Source: Candidatus Omnitrophota bacterium (lineage in GTDB: Bacteria; Omnitrophota; Gorgyraeia; Duberdicusellales; Duberdicusellaceae). Taken from it: a stretch of DNA of 32,386 nt. A model generated the notes under the pieces. That model searched no databases, was not told the origin of the DNA, and was given only the letters and a program-made list of their open reading frames with translations. The stretch lies in NCBI GenBank assembly GCA_021159015.1, contig JAGGSQ010000054.1, positions 1-32,386 on the forward strand. The letters are read 5' to 3'. This document shows, piece after piece, positions 1 through 8,941 of the stretch. The translations under genes were made by a program, and so were the position numbers. Every line of letters begins with the position of its first letter. Position 1 is the first letter of the stretch.

Positions 1-76
1 TTCTTCTTTGAAATATTTACGGGGTAAGCAGCGAGCAAAGTTTTGCTTCTTGGGTTTGCTTCTTTGCGAGCGTCAA
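1..76. repeat. 76-bp direct repeat, copy 1
   Basis: These 76 bases recur at 202-277 with one substitution (T at 56, C at 257), a fixed offset of 201. The unit contains an internal near-palindrome (AGCAAAGTTTTGCT, 35-48). It may begin before the window. No credible reading frame runs through it, so I treat it as a non-coding repeat. Confidence 0.9.
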
Positions 77-131
77 TAGGGGCAGAGCCCCTATTGAAGT
101 GCCATGCACGGTGCTTTAGCACTATGGCACT
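73..131. other. Two tandem strong hairpins inside the repeat interval
   Basis: Bases 73-83 and 87-97 form an 11-bp perfect stem with a 3-nt loop (AGA). Directly after it, 98-105 pairs with 124-131 (8 bp), enclosing a nested 5-bp stem 110-114/119-123. The sequence follows copy 1 of the 76-bp repeat and has no counterpart after copy 2, so it looks like an insertion or a structured RNA segment. The first hairpin has no U-tract and is not a classical terminator. Confidence 0.7.
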
Positions 132-142
132 GGCAGAGGGTT

Positions 143-167
143 GGGCGTTCGATTCGCCCCGGGCGCA
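143..167 (+). other. tRNA T-arm-like fragment
   Basis: Bases 143-147 (GGGCG) pair with 155-159 (CGCCC) around the 7-nt loop TTCGATT, the signature of a tRNA T-arm, followed by a GC-rich stretch like a 3' acceptor strand. I find no matching 5' acceptor strand, D-arm or anticodon arm upstream and no CCA. It could be the 3' end of a degraded tRNA or a T-arm mimic. Bases 278-331 hold nothing else I recognise apart from the leader of the next gene. Confidence 0.35.
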
Positions 168-201
168 AGTTAACTCTTTACAACGCCGGTTATAAAAACA
201 G

Positions 202-277
202 TTCTTCTTTGAAATATTTACGGGGTAAGCAGCGAGCAAAGTTTTGCTTCTTGGGTCTGCTTCTTTGCGAGCGTCAA
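202..277. repeat. 76-bp direct repeat, copy 2
   Basis: Second copy of the unit at 1-76 (75 of 76 identical). It ends 54 nt before the start codon at 332, so it may contribute to the upstream region of the AsmA-like gene. Confidence 0.9.
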
Positions 278-331
278 GAAAAAAAGATATAACACCATAG
301 AATAGAAGAGAGTCAAAGCAGGAACGCAGAG

Positions 332-1516
332 ATGATGAAGTTTTTAGTAAAATCTCTTATAGTTTTAGTAGGGATAGTTTTAATTATATATTTCAGTCTC
401 TGGCTTTACATTGACGTGCGGGGAAATATATGGGTAGAGAGTATGTTGCGGGAGATTCTGGGAAAGCAAATAACCGTAAAGAAAGTATATTTCCGGCCTC
501 TGTGGGGGTTAGAGATAGAGGGAGTTAAAGCTAAAGATATTTCTTTGCAGGATATGGTTGTAAAAATAGGATTAATAAAGAGTTTAGGAGGAAGGCTGTA
601 TTTAGAAGGAGTTAGGGCTAATGGTGTGCGCTTCTGGATTTACAAAAGGAAAGGTAAACTTAGCCGCATTATAAGATATAAGAAATGTGCCTTGCCGTTT
701 GCAGCAGTTTATAACCCCTTTATCGCGAGGCCTGCTTTTGCTGTTTCTAATGTAGTACTGCCTTCTTTGCCGCTTTTTATAAAAAAACTTCAGATTACAG
801 ATTCCTCATTAGTTTTTTCTGATGAAGATATCCGGCAGATTTTTGCTTTTGAGAATATAAAATTAGAAGCAACAAACATTGATGGAAAGCTCAGGAGTAA
901 GACAAAACTGGTGCTTAATGCAGATATAAATGATAATTTAACAGATAAAAGAGCAAGGGTTGTAGTAAAAGGGATTGCATTTTTACCTCATCGATTTATA
1001 GAAGCAGAGATAAAAGTTTCTCATATAGATTACTTTGGAATTGCCAGATATTTGCCTCCTTCCTGGAGTCCTGAAAATATAGGTTTAGAAAAAGCTTTTT
1101 TCTCCCTAAGAGTAAACCTAAAGAGCAAAGAAAAGTCTCTCCTTGTTACTTTTAGCTTGCTAGTGAATGAGTATAAATTTAAAACACTAGAAAATCCTCC
1201 TTCTAGCAGCTACTATATGCTAAAAAGTATTATGAATATATTTAAAAGCCATAATTCCGAGCCTTTAGTACGTTTCTCAGTAGAAATTCCCTGGGATGAT
1301 ATGAACTGGGATAATGTTTGGCAAAGGATTAAAGGACGTCTGGAGCATCTCAGCTTTAAACTTGCCGGTGCAGGTATAGCTGCTAATATAGAGAATGCAA
1401 TAAAGGCGCCGCAAGGAGAGGAAAGTAGTGGGAAAGAGACCGTTTCAGGTCCGGGAGAGCTTCTAGATATAGTAGATGAAATTAAAACTGGGTTTAAGAA
1501 ATCGCTCAGTAATTAA
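332..1516 (+). CDS. AsmA-like membrane-anchored protein (DUF748-type)
   Basis: 394 aa. An N-terminal hydrophobic anchor (about residues 4-27) is followed by a soluble, beta-rich region without cysteine motifs. Its early part (IDVRGNIW..LREILGKQITVKKVYF) is the pattern of AsmA/DUF748 proteins, which sit in the inner membrane with a periplasmic body and are linked to envelope or lipid homeostasis. The C-terminus is hydrophilic and low in complexity. The start could be either of two adjacent ATG codons (332 or 335); only a weak ribosome binding site is visible. It stands alone before tRNA-His, and a specific role cannot be inferred. The family call rests on the N-terminal pattern and overall character, so it is moderate. 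Confidence 0.6.
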   Translation: MMKFLVKSLIVLVGIVLIIYFSLWLYIDVRGNIWVESMLREILGKQITVKKVYFRPLWGLEIEGVKAKDISLQDMVVKIGLIKSLGGRLYLEGVRANGVRFWIYKRKGKLSRIIRYKKCALPFAAVYNPFIARPAFAVSNVVLPSLPLFIKKLQITDSSLVFSDEDIRQIFAFENIKLEATNIDGKLRSKTKLVLNADINDNLTDKRARVVVKGIAFLPHRFIEAEIKVSHIDYFGIARYLPPSWSPENIGLEKAFFSLRVNLKSKEKSLLVTFSLLVNEYKFKTLENPPSSSYYMLKSIMNIFKSHNSEPLVRFSVEIPWDDMNWDNVWQRIKGRLEHLSFKLAGAGIAANIENAIKAPQGEESSGKETVSGPGELLDIVDEIKTGFKKSLSN

Positions 1517-1537
1517 ACCTTATCTTCCTATAATTTT

Positions 1538-1616
1538 GGTGGGTGTAGCTCAGTTTGGATAGAGCACCTGACTGTGGCTCAGGTTGTCGTGGGTTCGAAT
1601 CCCATCACCCACCCCA
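1538..1616 (+). tRNA. tRNA-His (GTG anticodon)
   Basis: A full cloverleaf is visible: acceptor 1539-1545 (GTGGGTG) pairs with 1606-1612 (CACCCAC); anticodon stem 1567-1571/1579-1583 with loop CTGTGGC and anticodon GTG at 1574-1576; T-stem 1589-1593/1601-1605 with loop TTCGAAT. Two features confirm histidine: the extra G(-1) at 1538 and the C73 discriminator at 1613. The CCA end is encoded at 1614-1616. Confidence 0.97.
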
Positions 1617-1663
1617 GAATTCTATCTGGCGATTTTGGAGCAAAAAGGAATAGGAAATTTTTC

Positions 1664-1692
1664 TTGACAAAGAGAGAAACTGCCTATTTAAT
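1664..1692 (+). promoter_or_regulatory. Promoter of the chemotaxis-receptor gene, near-leaderless
   Basis: TTGACA (1664-1669), 17-nt spacer, TTTAAT (1687-1692). The start codon at 1703 begins only 11 nt past the -10 element and has no Shine-Dalgarno sequence, so the predicted mRNA would be nearly leaderless. Confidence 0.6.
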
Positions 1693-1702
1693 AAAAAATA
1701 AA

Positions 1703-3619
1703 ATGAAAAAGCGAGATTTTTCCCTTAAAGAGCAGCTAATAATTTTAATAATCATTGCCGGGATTATTCCTATAATCGTTACCAGCGTTTTTTTCTATCG
1801 TAGTGCTTCTCAAATGGCCTTCAACAATTTTTATCGCCATGTAATGTACTTAATAGACAGGGCAGAGCGGGAAGTTGAATATAACTTAGGCGAATTGCGG
1901 GAAAGCACTGTAGCCGTAAAGAGGTTAATTATGCCCTTTTTCTTAGGCGAGGCAAAATATGAAGAATTAAAAGAGAAAGTCGCGCGTTATTTAAAAAAGA
2001 GTAATTCTTTTACCAGAATAGACGCTATATCTGCAAGGGGAAATTTATTCTCTTCTCAAGGTATTCCTTTTAATTGGCCGAAAGAAATTATCGAGAAGGT
2101 GAAGCGAGATAAATATTACTTAGATATTTCTGTTGCTAAGGCATCGAAACGTTCAGTTTTGAATTTTTATGTGGCAGTGTATGAAAATAAAACTTTTTTA
2201 GGCATTCTGCACCTTGAAGCACAACCGGCGGCGTTAGGGGTAATAAAAACATTGGGCGCTAACATAGGGGCAGTAAGCCTTATTTATGATAAAAGAGGAA
2301 AACTTTTATTCCCGCTTCATAATAAGAAATTGGTTGATTACTATGAAGGAATTGTAAAACGTGACGGTAAAGATGCTTTCTCTGGCGCGGCGAAAAAGAC
2401 TTCTATAAAAAACTACCTAGTTTTAGGACATAAGAAATATTACCTTTTCTTTTCTCACCTTGCCGTCTCGGACTGGTTTATAGGTATGATTATTCCTAAA
2501 AATGTCTTGTTTTATCAGGCGGGGATTAATTCTTTGAGAAGTGCTATATTTGGGATGAGTTTTTTGTTTTTAGTTTTAGATATATTGCTTCTCTTATTTT
2601 TGCCAGAGAAATTTGTTTCTCCTCTTAAACAGGTTACCAGTGTCTTAGCCTTCTTAGCGGCAGGGGAAGGGGATTTATCTAAAAAGATAGAGATATCAGC
2701 TAATAATGAGATAGGAGAAATAGCCTTTCTTTTTGATAAGTATCTTGAGAATCTAGGGAAGATGGTTTCGCAGATAAGATGGACAGCAAATGAGGCGCTT
2801 GATTTTTCCCAACGTCTTAGTGCTTCAACTAAGGAAATAAGTTCTACAGCAGTAGATATTACCGCAAATGTACAGGGTGTTTCAGAAGAAGCAACAGTAC
2901 AGAGAGAAAAGGTAAAGAAAATCTTGGAGCTTTCTGAAGAGTCTAAACGAGCCGCAGAAAGGATAGTGAAGAGTGCAGAAGAAGCTTTGGGTGCTATGGG
3001 TATGGCCGTACATAATAGCTATGGGGCGGGAGAAAGTTTTTCGGCAGGTTATGCCACAGAGGTTATGGATAAGTTGTCCGAAATTATAATAAAAAGTTCT
3101 AACGACGTAAAAGAATTAGGGCAGCAAAGCCAGAAAATATCAGATATAGTCAGAATGCTCAATGAAGTTTCAGAGAAAACTAATCTCCTTTCCTTAAATG
3201 CTGCCATAGAAGCCGCTCATGCAGGAGAGGCCGGCCGGGGATTTGCAGTGGTGGCAGAGGAAGTAAAGAATCTTGCGGACGAATCGAGAAGGTTTTCCAT
3301 AGATATTGAAAGGTTTATCAGTGGATTGCAGGTAGTCTTAAGCAGAGTCTTGGATACAACGGAAGGGACTTATGTAATGATGAACAATATAATTAATGCT
3401 ATTGTGGTACAGCTGAAGAATTCAGGTGATATTTCTAAGATTGTAGAGAAACTTTCGGAGATTTCCGAGAACAATGTTATAGCCTCTCAAAAAGTTGCCT
3501 CTGCTACGCAGGAACAGACTTCGGCCTTAGAGGAACTCTCTGCTTCTTCTCAAGAACTTCTGCGTTTGGCTACTTCTTTAAATGAGATAGTTACCCGTTT
3601 TAAAACATCCTCTTCTTAA
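1703..3619 (+). CDS. Methyl-accepting chemotaxis protein
   Basis: 638 aa from ATG 1703. I prefer this start because it places a short cytoplasmic tail ([11 protein letters not shown]) before transmembrane helix 1 (about 12-33); frame upstream of it would run into the tRNA. Next come an extracytoplasmic sensor region (about 34-279), helix 2 (about 280-301), a HAMP-like segment (about 302-355) and a long coiled-coil signalling domain. The hairpin tip, about residues 491-528, has the canonical [20 protein letters not shown] and [15 protein letters not shown] motifs that contact CheA and CheW. The ligand is unknown. No che genes are nearby, so this is an orphan receptor for a chemosensory array elsewhere. 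Confidence 0.95.
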   Translation: MKKRDFSLKEQLIILIIIAGIIPIIVTSVFFYRSASQMAFNNFYRHVMYLIDRAEREVEYNLGELRESTVAVKRLIMPFFLGEAKYEELKEKVARYLKKSNSFTRIDAISARGNLFSSQGIPFNWPKEIIEKVKRDKYYLDISVAKASKRSVLNFYVAVYENKTFLGILHLEAQPAALGVIKTLGANIGAVSLIYDKRGKLLFPLHNKKLVDYYEGIVKRDGKDAFSGAAKKTSIKNYLVLGHKKYYLFFSHLAVSDWFIGMIIPKNVLFYQAGINSLRSAIFGMSFLFLVLDILLLLFLPEKFVSPLKQVTSVLAFLAAGEGDLSKKIEISANNEIGEIAFLFDKYLENLGKMVSQIRWTANEALDFSQRLSASTKEISSTAVDITANVQGVSEEATVQREKVKKILELSEESKRAAERIVKSAEEALGAMGMAVHNSYGAGESFSAGYATEVMDKLSEIIIKSSNDVKELGQQSQKISDIVRMLNEVSEKTNLLSLNAAIEAAHAGEAGRGFAVVAEEVKNLADESRRFSIDIERFISGLQVVLSRVLDTTEGTYVMMNNIINAIVVQLKNSGDISKIVEKLSEISENNVIASQKVASATQEQTSALEELSASSQELLRLATSLNEIVTRFKTSSS

Positions 3620-3651
3620 TTCGGTAAAAAATTATTTGGAAGTCTTTAAGT

Positions 3652-3681
3652 TTGTGATAAACTAATATTTTTAACTATAGT
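3652..3681 (+). promoter_or_regulatory. Probable promoter of pckG
   Basis: TTGTGA (3652-3657), 18-nt spacer, TATAGT (3676-3681), about 30 nt before the chosen start codon. Confidence 0.45.
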
Positions 3682-3711
3682 TACAGTATAGAAATAATGA
3701 GGGGTGCCCAT

Positions 3712-5574
3712 ATGGAAATTCTAAAGAAAAAGCTCAGTAATGATAATTACCGCAAACTAAAAGCCTTAGACAACTTTTACGTTGAGAGATTAATTACAGA
3801 AATCATAGATTTGTGCAAACCCGCTTCGGTATTTGTACGCACTGATGTTCCTCAAGATGCTCTTTACATTCGCAAAAAAGCCATAGCCAACAAGGAAGAG
3901 GCTTACTTAAAAACCAAAGGCCACACGGTTCATTTTGATGGATTTTATGACCAGGCGCGCGATAAGAAAAATACAAAATATTTGGTTTCTTCTACCAGGA
4001 GCACTCCTTCTTACTTAAATTGTATTGATAAGAGAAAGGGGCTTTCTGAGATTAGGACTCTTATGCAGGGAATTATGAAAGATAAAGAGATGTTTGTTTG
4101 TTTTTTCTGCCTGGGGCCTAAAAATTCTATGTTTTCTATCCCCGCCTTGCAGATTACGGATTCTGCTTATGTAGCTCATTCGGAGGACATTCTGTACCGG
4201 CCGGGATATGAATTCTTTAAGAGGCATGCGGGAGGGGGGAATTTTTTTAGGTTTATTCATAGTGCAGGAGAACTAAAAAATGCTGTTAGTAAAAATGTGG
4301 ACAAAAGAAGAGTTTATATAGACCTTGATTCCAATACAGTTTATAGTCTCAACACGCAGTATGCGGGCAATACCGTCGGGCTTAAAAAGCCAGCCTTGCG
4401 CTTAGCTATAAATAAAGCTGCCCAGGAAGGATGGCTTACCGAGCATATGTTTCTTATGGGAGTATATGGAAAAGGGCGGAAGAAAACTTATTTTTGTGGT
4501 GCTTTTCCTTCTGCCTGCGGTAAGACCTCTACTTCTATGCTCAAGGGAGAAAGAATTGTCGGCGATGACATTACTTATCTGCGCAAATTTAAAGGTAAAG
4601 CTTATGGGGCAAATGTGGAAAGAGGTATATTTGGCATTATTCAGGGTATTGATTCTAAAGACAACCCTCTTCTTTACGGAGCTCTCCATAGAGAGGGGGA
4701 GATAATCTTCTCAAATGTATTAGTGTATCGCGGCCGTCCTTATTGGGTAGGTAAAGATAGGAAGATTCCGGCCGAAGGTATTAATTTTTCAGGGGAATGG
4801 TTTGAAGGAAAGAAAGACACCCAGGGGAATCTTATTCCCCCTTCCCACAAAAACGCCCGTTTTACCCTGCGTCTTAAGTATTTGAGCAATGTAGACAAGA
4901 ATCTAGAGAGCCCTCAGGGAGTAGAGATAGGAGGCTTTATCTACGGAGGCAGAGACTCTGATACCTCAGTTCCTGTGGAAGAAGCTTTTTCCTGGCAGCA
5001 TGGCATTATTACTAAGGCCGCGAGCTTAGAATCAGAAACTACTGCCGCTACTTTAGGTAAGGAAGGAGTACGAGTATTCAATCCTATGTCTATTTTGGAC
5101 TTTCTCTCTATTCCTTTATTTAAATATATTAAAAATAATCTAGATTTTGCTAAAGGCTTAAAAAGAGTCCCAAAGATTTTCTCTGTCAACTATTTTCTAA
5201 AAAGTAAAGACGGCAGTTATCTTAATGATGTCTCTGACAAACACGTATGGCTTAAATGGATGGAAAAAAGAGTTCACAATCAGGCTGGAGCTCTCGTCTC
5301 TCCCACTGGCCTTATTCCTATTTATGATGATTTAAAACTTCTTTTTCGCAGCGTTCTTAAGAAAAACTATGCTTATGAGGATTACGAGAAGCAATTTACT
5401 ATCAGAGTGAAGGAGAATCTGGATAAGATGGAAAGAATTTGGGCAATTTACCAAAAAGAGAAGTCAATCCCTAAGGTTTTATTTAAGGAGCTAAACGCAC
5501 AAAGAAAGCGTTTAGAAAACTATAGGAAAAAATTTGGAGATTACATATCTCCTTCTTATCTTAAGCTTGCATAA
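3712..5574 (+). CDS. pckG: Phosphoenolpyruvate carboxykinase (GTP)
   Basis: 620 aa from ATG 3712. An ATG at 3697 is in frame, but GAGGGG at 3699-3704 is a ribosome binding site placed 7 nt before 3712. The enzyme interconverts oxaloacetate + GTP and PEP + CO2 + GDP. The GTP-class P-loop with its reactive cysteine is present (FPSACGKTS, C269 and K271), followed by GDDI with the metal-binding aspartates. The segment ALQITDSAYVAHSEDILYR matches the family pattern IQLTDSPYV. The length fits the GTP class and excludes the ~530-aa ATP class. It heads a group with purC and an aminotransferase, and fbaB lies downstream, so a gluconeogenic or anaplerotic role is likely; direction cannot be read from sequence. 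Confidence 0.95.
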   Translation: MEILKKKLSNDNYRKLKALDNFYVERLITEIIDLCKPASVFVRTDVPQDALYIRKKAIANKEEAYLKTKGHTVHFDGFYDQARDKKNTKYLVSSTRSTPSYLNCIDKRKGLSEIRTLMQGIMKDKEMFVCFFCLGPKNSMFSIPALQITDSAYVAHSEDILYRPGYEFFKRHAGGGNFFRFIHSAGELKNAVSKNVDKRRVYIDLDSNTVYSLNTQYAGNTVGLKKPALRLAINKAAQEGWLTEHMFLMGVYGKGRKKTYFCGAFPSACGKTSTSMLKGERIVGDDITYLRKFKGKAYGANVERGIFGIIQGIDSKDNPLLYGALHREGEIIFSNVLVYRGRPYWVGKDRKIPAEGINFSGEWFEGKKDTQGNLIPPSHKNARFTLRLKYLSNVDKNLESPQGVEIGGFIYGGRDSDTSVPVEEAFSWQHGIITKAASLESETTAATLGKEGVRVFNPMSILDFLSIPLFKYIKNNLDFAKGLKRVPKIFSVNYFLKSKDGSYLNDVSDKHVWLKWMEKRVHNQAGALVSPTGLIPIYDDLKLLFRSVLKKNYAYEDYEKQFTIRVKENLDKMERIWAIYQKEKSIPKVLFKELNAQRKRLENYRKKFGDYISPSYLKLA

Positions 5575-5580
5575 GTAAAG

Positions 5581-6447
5581 GTGAGGGAGAAAATAGGCAA
5601 ATATAAGCTGATTAAGCAGGGAAAAGTTAGGGATATATATACAGACGGCGATGTGCTTTTAGTTGTTGCCAGCGACCGCATTTCTGCTTTTGATTATATT
5701 TTACCCAGTCTTATTCCGGATAAAGGCAAAGTATTAAATCGCCTGTCTTGTTTCTGGTTTGATTTCTTATCAGACATAGTTGATAACCATAAAATAACTT
5801 GCGATCTGCCTGAGGAAGATTTTAGCCGGGAAGAAATAGATTATCTGAAAGAGAGAAGTATGCTGGTCAGAAAAGCAGAAGTATTTCCTTTTGAGTGTGT
5901 AGTAAGAGGCTACCTTTCTGGTTCTGGCTGGAAAGAGTACCGGCAAAAGGGAGAGGTATGCGGGATAAAACTTCCCGCCGGGCTACTGGAGTCTCAAAAG
6001 CTGCCCCAGCCAATTTTTACTCCGGCCACTAAAGCTGAGAAAGGCCATGATGAAAATGTTACTTTTGAGTATATGAGACAGCAAATTGGTGAGGTAGCTG
6101 ATTATATTAAAGAGAAAAGCCTGGCTCTTTATAATAAAGCTTATAACTATGCGTGGGAGAAAGGGATAATTATAGCTGATACTAAATTTGAGTTTGGCCG
6201 TATACAAGGAAAGGTAGTATTGATAGATGAAGTTTTCACGCCTGATTCTTCTCGTTTTTGGCCTCAGGAGGAATATAGTCCTGGCTTGCCTCAGAAGAGT
6301 TTTGACAAGCAGTTTGTGCGCGATTATTTGTCAGGTTCCAGCTGGGACAAAAATTCTCCTCCTCCGGCGTTGCCGCAGGAGATAATAAATAAGACCAGAG
6401 AGAAATATATTGAGATAGGGAGAAAATTCACAGGGGAGAGATTATGA
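5581..6447 (+). CDS. purC: Phosphoribosylaminoimidazole-succinocarboxamide synthase
   Basis: 288 aa, GTG start. It catalyses CAIR + aspartate + ATP to SAICAR in purine synthesis. Visible signatures are the N-terminal ATP-binding segment (GKVRDIY, VASDRISAFDY), the CAIR-binding region FECVVRGYLSGSGWKEY, DTKFEFG and the DEVFTPDSSRFW segment near the C-terminus. The length matches the longer (~300 aa) class rather than the 237-aa E. coli form. It starts 6 nt after pckG with no clear ribosome binding site, so translational coupling is likely. Its stop overlaps the next start (ATGA). The aspartate consumed here could come from the adjacent aminotransferase. Confidence 0.95.
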   Translation: MREKIGKYKLIKQGKVRDIYTDGDVLLVVASDRISAFDYILPSLIPDKGKVLNRLSCFWFDFLSDIVDNHKITCDLPEEDFSREEIDYLKERSMLVRKAEVFPFECVVRGYLSGSGWKEYRQKGEVCGIKLPAGLLESQKLPQPIFTPATKAEKGHDENVTFEYMRQQIGEVADYIKEKSLALYNKAYNYAWEKGIIIADTKFEFGRIQGKVVLIDEVFTPDSSRFWPQEEYSPGLPQKSFDKQFVRDYLSGSSWDKNSPPPALPQEIINKTREKYIEIGRKFTGERL

Positions 6448-7634
6448 TTGCCCCAAGGGTAGATTTGATGCAGGAGTCTCAAACTTTGGCCATTTCAGCT
6501 AGAGCCAAAGTTTTGCGGGCTGAAGGTAAGGATGTAGTAGGTTTTGGCGCGGGAGAGCCTGATTTCGATACGCCTGCTTTTATCAAAGAGAAAGCTAAAG
6601 AGGCGATTGAGAAGGGTTTTACTAAATATACTCCTGCCAGTGGCATCAAAGAGCTTAAGGAGGCGGTAAAGGAGAAATTTTTGCGCGACAATAATCTTGC
6701 TTATGATATAGACCAAATTATTATTGGCAGCGGTGCTAAATACCTTATCTTTGAGGCTCTCTTCAGCTTATTAGAGGAGGGCAATGAGGTAATTATTCCT
6801 GTACCTTATTGGTTAAGCTATCCTCAGATGGTAACTGCCTGTGGGGCGCGTTCTGTCTTTGTCAATACCGCGTCTGAAAATAACTTTAAGCTAACCGCTG
6901 AGAATCTATCAGCGGCTATTACTTCCCGCACCAGGATTCTTATTCTCAATTCTCCTTCTAATCCTACAGGTAGTGTATATGAAGAGGCAGAATTAAAGAA
7001 GATAGCAAAAATTATAGTTGAAAATGACATATTCTGTATTTCAGATGAGATTTATGAAAAGTTAGTATATGATGGAGTCTCCCATGTGAGTGTAGCTTCT
7101 TTGTCAGAAGAAATAAAGAAAAAGACAATAGTTATAAACGGCATGTCTAAAGCTTATGCTATGACTGGGTGGCGCATAGGTTATGCCGCAGGTCCCCCAG
7201 AAGTAATCAAAGCCATAAGCAAACTACAGAGTCATACTACTTCTTGCCCCAGCTCCATATCGCAGTATGCGGCACTGGCGGCTCTGGAGGTGCCGCAGGA
7301 TGAGGTTGGGGCTATGGTTTCAGAATTTGAGAAGAGACGCAACTATATGGTGGATAAGTTGAACTCTATAGAGGGAATTAAATGTGGCTTGCCCCAAGGC
7401 ACCTTTTATTGTTTTGCCGATATATCTTCTTTATTCGGCAAAAGTGCCGGCGGCGAAATAATCAACAGCTCTCTAGACTTTAGCCGGCTGCTTCTGGAGC
7501 ATGCTTTAGTGGCGGTAGTGCCGGGAGTTGTGTTTGGTGACGATAAATTTATCCGTTTTTCTTACGCTGCTTCCTTTTCTAATATGAAAAAGGGTCTTGA
7601 GAGGCTGGAATCTTTCGTTCGGGCCTTACAATAA
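6444..7634 (+). CDS. aspC: Class I aspartate-type aminotransferase
   Basis: 396 aa, fold-type I PLP enzyme of the aspartate aminotransferase Ib group. The N-terminus has the substrate loop GFGAGEPDFDTP. Further on are NSPSNPTGSVY, SDEIYEKLVYDG and the PLP-lysine motif GMSKAYAMTGWRIGY, with Schiff-base Lys236. The C-terminal arginine region that binds substrate carboxylate (KFIRFSYAAS) is present. The start overlaps the purC stop by 4 nt behind a GGGGAGAG ribosome binding site. Aspartate/oxaloacetate exchange fits between PEPCK and purC, but members of this group also accept other amino acids or prephenate, so specificity is open. Confidence 0.88.
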   Translation: MIAPRVDLMQESQTLAISARAKVLRAEGKDVVGFGAGEPDFDTPAFIKEKAKEAIEKGFTKYTPASGIKELKEAVKEKFLRDNNLAYDIDQIIIGSGAKYLIFEALFSLLEEGNEVIIPVPYWLSYPQMVTACGARSVFVNTASENNFKLTAENLSAAITSRTRILILNSPSNPTGSVYEEAELKKIAKIIVENDIFCISDEIYEKLVYDGVSHVSVASLSEEIKKKTIVINGMSKAYAMTGWRIGYAAGPPEVIKAISKLQSHTTSCPSSISQYAALAALEVPQDEVGAMVSEFEKRRNYMVDKLNSIEGIKCGLPQGTFYCFADISSLFGKSAGGEIINSSLDFSRLLLEHALVAVVPGVVFGDDKFIRFSYAASFSNMKKGLERLESFVRALQ

Positions 7635-7639
7635 AACAT

Positions 7640-7668
7640 TTGCATTTTTTGGTTTATTTTAGTAAGAT
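7640..7668 (+). promoter_or_regulatory. Possible promoter of the citrate/homocitrate synthase-like gene
   Basis: TTGCAT (7640-7645), 17-nt spacer, TAAGAT (7663-7668), then AAGGAGG at 7690-7696 before ATG 7704. Match is partial. Confidence 0.35.
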
Positions 7669-7703
7669 AAACTGCTTTGATAAACTTTCAAGGAGGCAGA
7701 GAA

Positions 7704-8936
7704 ATGGGAATGATTTATATAATTGATGTTACTAATCGGGATGGAGTGCAAACTTCGCGTATTTGCTTGTCCAAATTGCAGAAAACCATGCTTAACCTTT
7801 ATCTGGATAAAATGGGTATATTTCAAAGTGAATTTGGTTTCCCTTTTACGCATCACGAAATAAATTATCTTAATGCCAATCTGGAACTGGCTCAAAGAGG
7901 TGTAATTCAAAACTTGCGGCTTTCCGGATGGGTGAGGGCGATAGAGAAAGATGTAGAGCTTGCTTTTAAGAATGTGCCGCAGATTAAATATCTTAACCTT
8001 TCTATTTCTACTTCAGAGCAGATGATTAAACATAAGTTTCAGGGAAAGTTAGATTATGCCAAAGTTATCAAATCTATGGAAAAAGCAACCAAACTTGCCC
8101 TGTCTAAAGGGGCCCTCGCCGTAGGGGTTAATGCAGAGGATGCCTCGCGTACAGATATGAATTATCTTATTGAATTTTCTCAAGCGGCTAAAGAAGCGGG
8201 GGCCTGCCGCCTGCGTTATTGTGATACTTTAGGCTATGACAGCCCTTTTTCTATCTATGAGAGAGTAAAAAAGCTGGTATCTAAAGTGAAGATTGATATA
8301 GAAATCCACTGCCATAATGATTTAGGTTTGGCAGTAGCTAATTCAGTTGCGGGCGCTAAGGCGGCGGTGGAAGAAGGAGCTGACGCTTATATTAATACCT
8401 GCATAAACGGCATTGGCGAGCGGGCAGGAAATGCTGATTTGTTGAGTGTGATTTTAGCTATGAAATATGCTTCCGGTATCGGAGGCAGGTACCATTTGGA
8501 CAAAAAAATCAAGCTTAAGCATTCCTGGCGTCTGGCTAAATATGCTTCTTATGCTTTCGGTATACCTATTCCTATAAACCAGCCGGGTGTAGGAGCTAAT
8601 GCTTTTGCCCATGAATCAGGCATTCATGCCGACGGAGCTTTGAAGAACCGGCGCAATTATGAACTCTACGATTATGAGGAGCTGGGAAGAGGTGAGCCGG
8701 AAATAATTGATACCGGCCGGCAGATTACGGTAGGAGAATATTCCGGCATAAAAGGATTTCGTAATGTTTACGAGCGCCTCTCTATAAAGTTTAAAGACGA
8801 CAAAGAGGCGGCTGAGATCCTGGAGCTGGTAAGATATGCTAATGTTCACAACCAGAAGCCTCTGGTAGAGGATGAGTTGAAATTTGTAGCTGGCTTTCCT
8901 GATATTGCACGCAAAATATTTACTATGAACCCTTAA
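7704..8936 (+). CDS. Homocitrate synthase / Re-citrate synthase-like enzyme
   Basis: 410 aa from ATG 7704, set by AAGGAGG 7 nt upstream (a TTG at 7677 is less likely). It belongs to the DRE-TIM metallolyase superfamily, which condenses acetyl-CoA with a 2-oxo acid. Visible are the N-terminal R-D-x-x-Q motif in DVTNRDGVQT, the metal-binding HCHNDLG, NGIGERAGNADL and the GVGANAFAHESGIHADG segment. The opening differs from the D-T-T-L-R-D-G of LeuA, NifV and CimA. From memory, the DVTNRDGVQT form with FGFPFTHHEINYLNANLEL is typical of proteins annotated as homocitrate synthase in anaerobes, the group that includes the Re-citrate synthases. No leu or lys-pathway genes are adjacent; PEPCK and an aspartate aminotransferase are, which favours citrate formation. 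Confidence 0.8.
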   Translation: MGMIYIIDVTNRDGVQTSRICLSKLQKTMLNLYLDKMGIFQSEFGFPFTHHEINYLNANLELAQRGVIQNLRLSGWVRAIEKDVELAFKNVPQIKYLNLSISTSEQMIKHKFQGKLDYAKVIKSMEKATKLALSKGALAVGVNAEDASRTDMNYLIEFSQAAKEAGACRLRYCDTLGYDSPFSIYERVKKLVSKVKIDIEIHCHNDLGLAVANSVAGAKAAVEEGADAYINTCINGIGERAGNADLLSVILAMKYASGIGGRYHLDKKIKLKHSWRLAKYASYAFGIPIPINQPGVGANAFAHESGIHADGALKNRRNYELYDYEELGRGEPEIIDTGRQITVGEYSGIKGFRNVYERLSIKFKDDKEAAEILELVRYANVHNQKPLVEDELKFVAGFPDIARKIFTMNP

Positions 8937-8941
8937 AGTTT

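Noticed and set aside
104-292. A 62-codon open frame across the hairpins and second repeat
   Set aside because: It runs through strong stem-loops, the T-arm mimic and a non-coding duplicate, has no ribosome binding site and resembles no protein.
1574-1702. An upstream extension of the chemotaxis-receptor frame
   Set aside because: It would start inside tRNA-His and place 43 polar residues before the first transmembrane helix; ATG 1703 fits the family.
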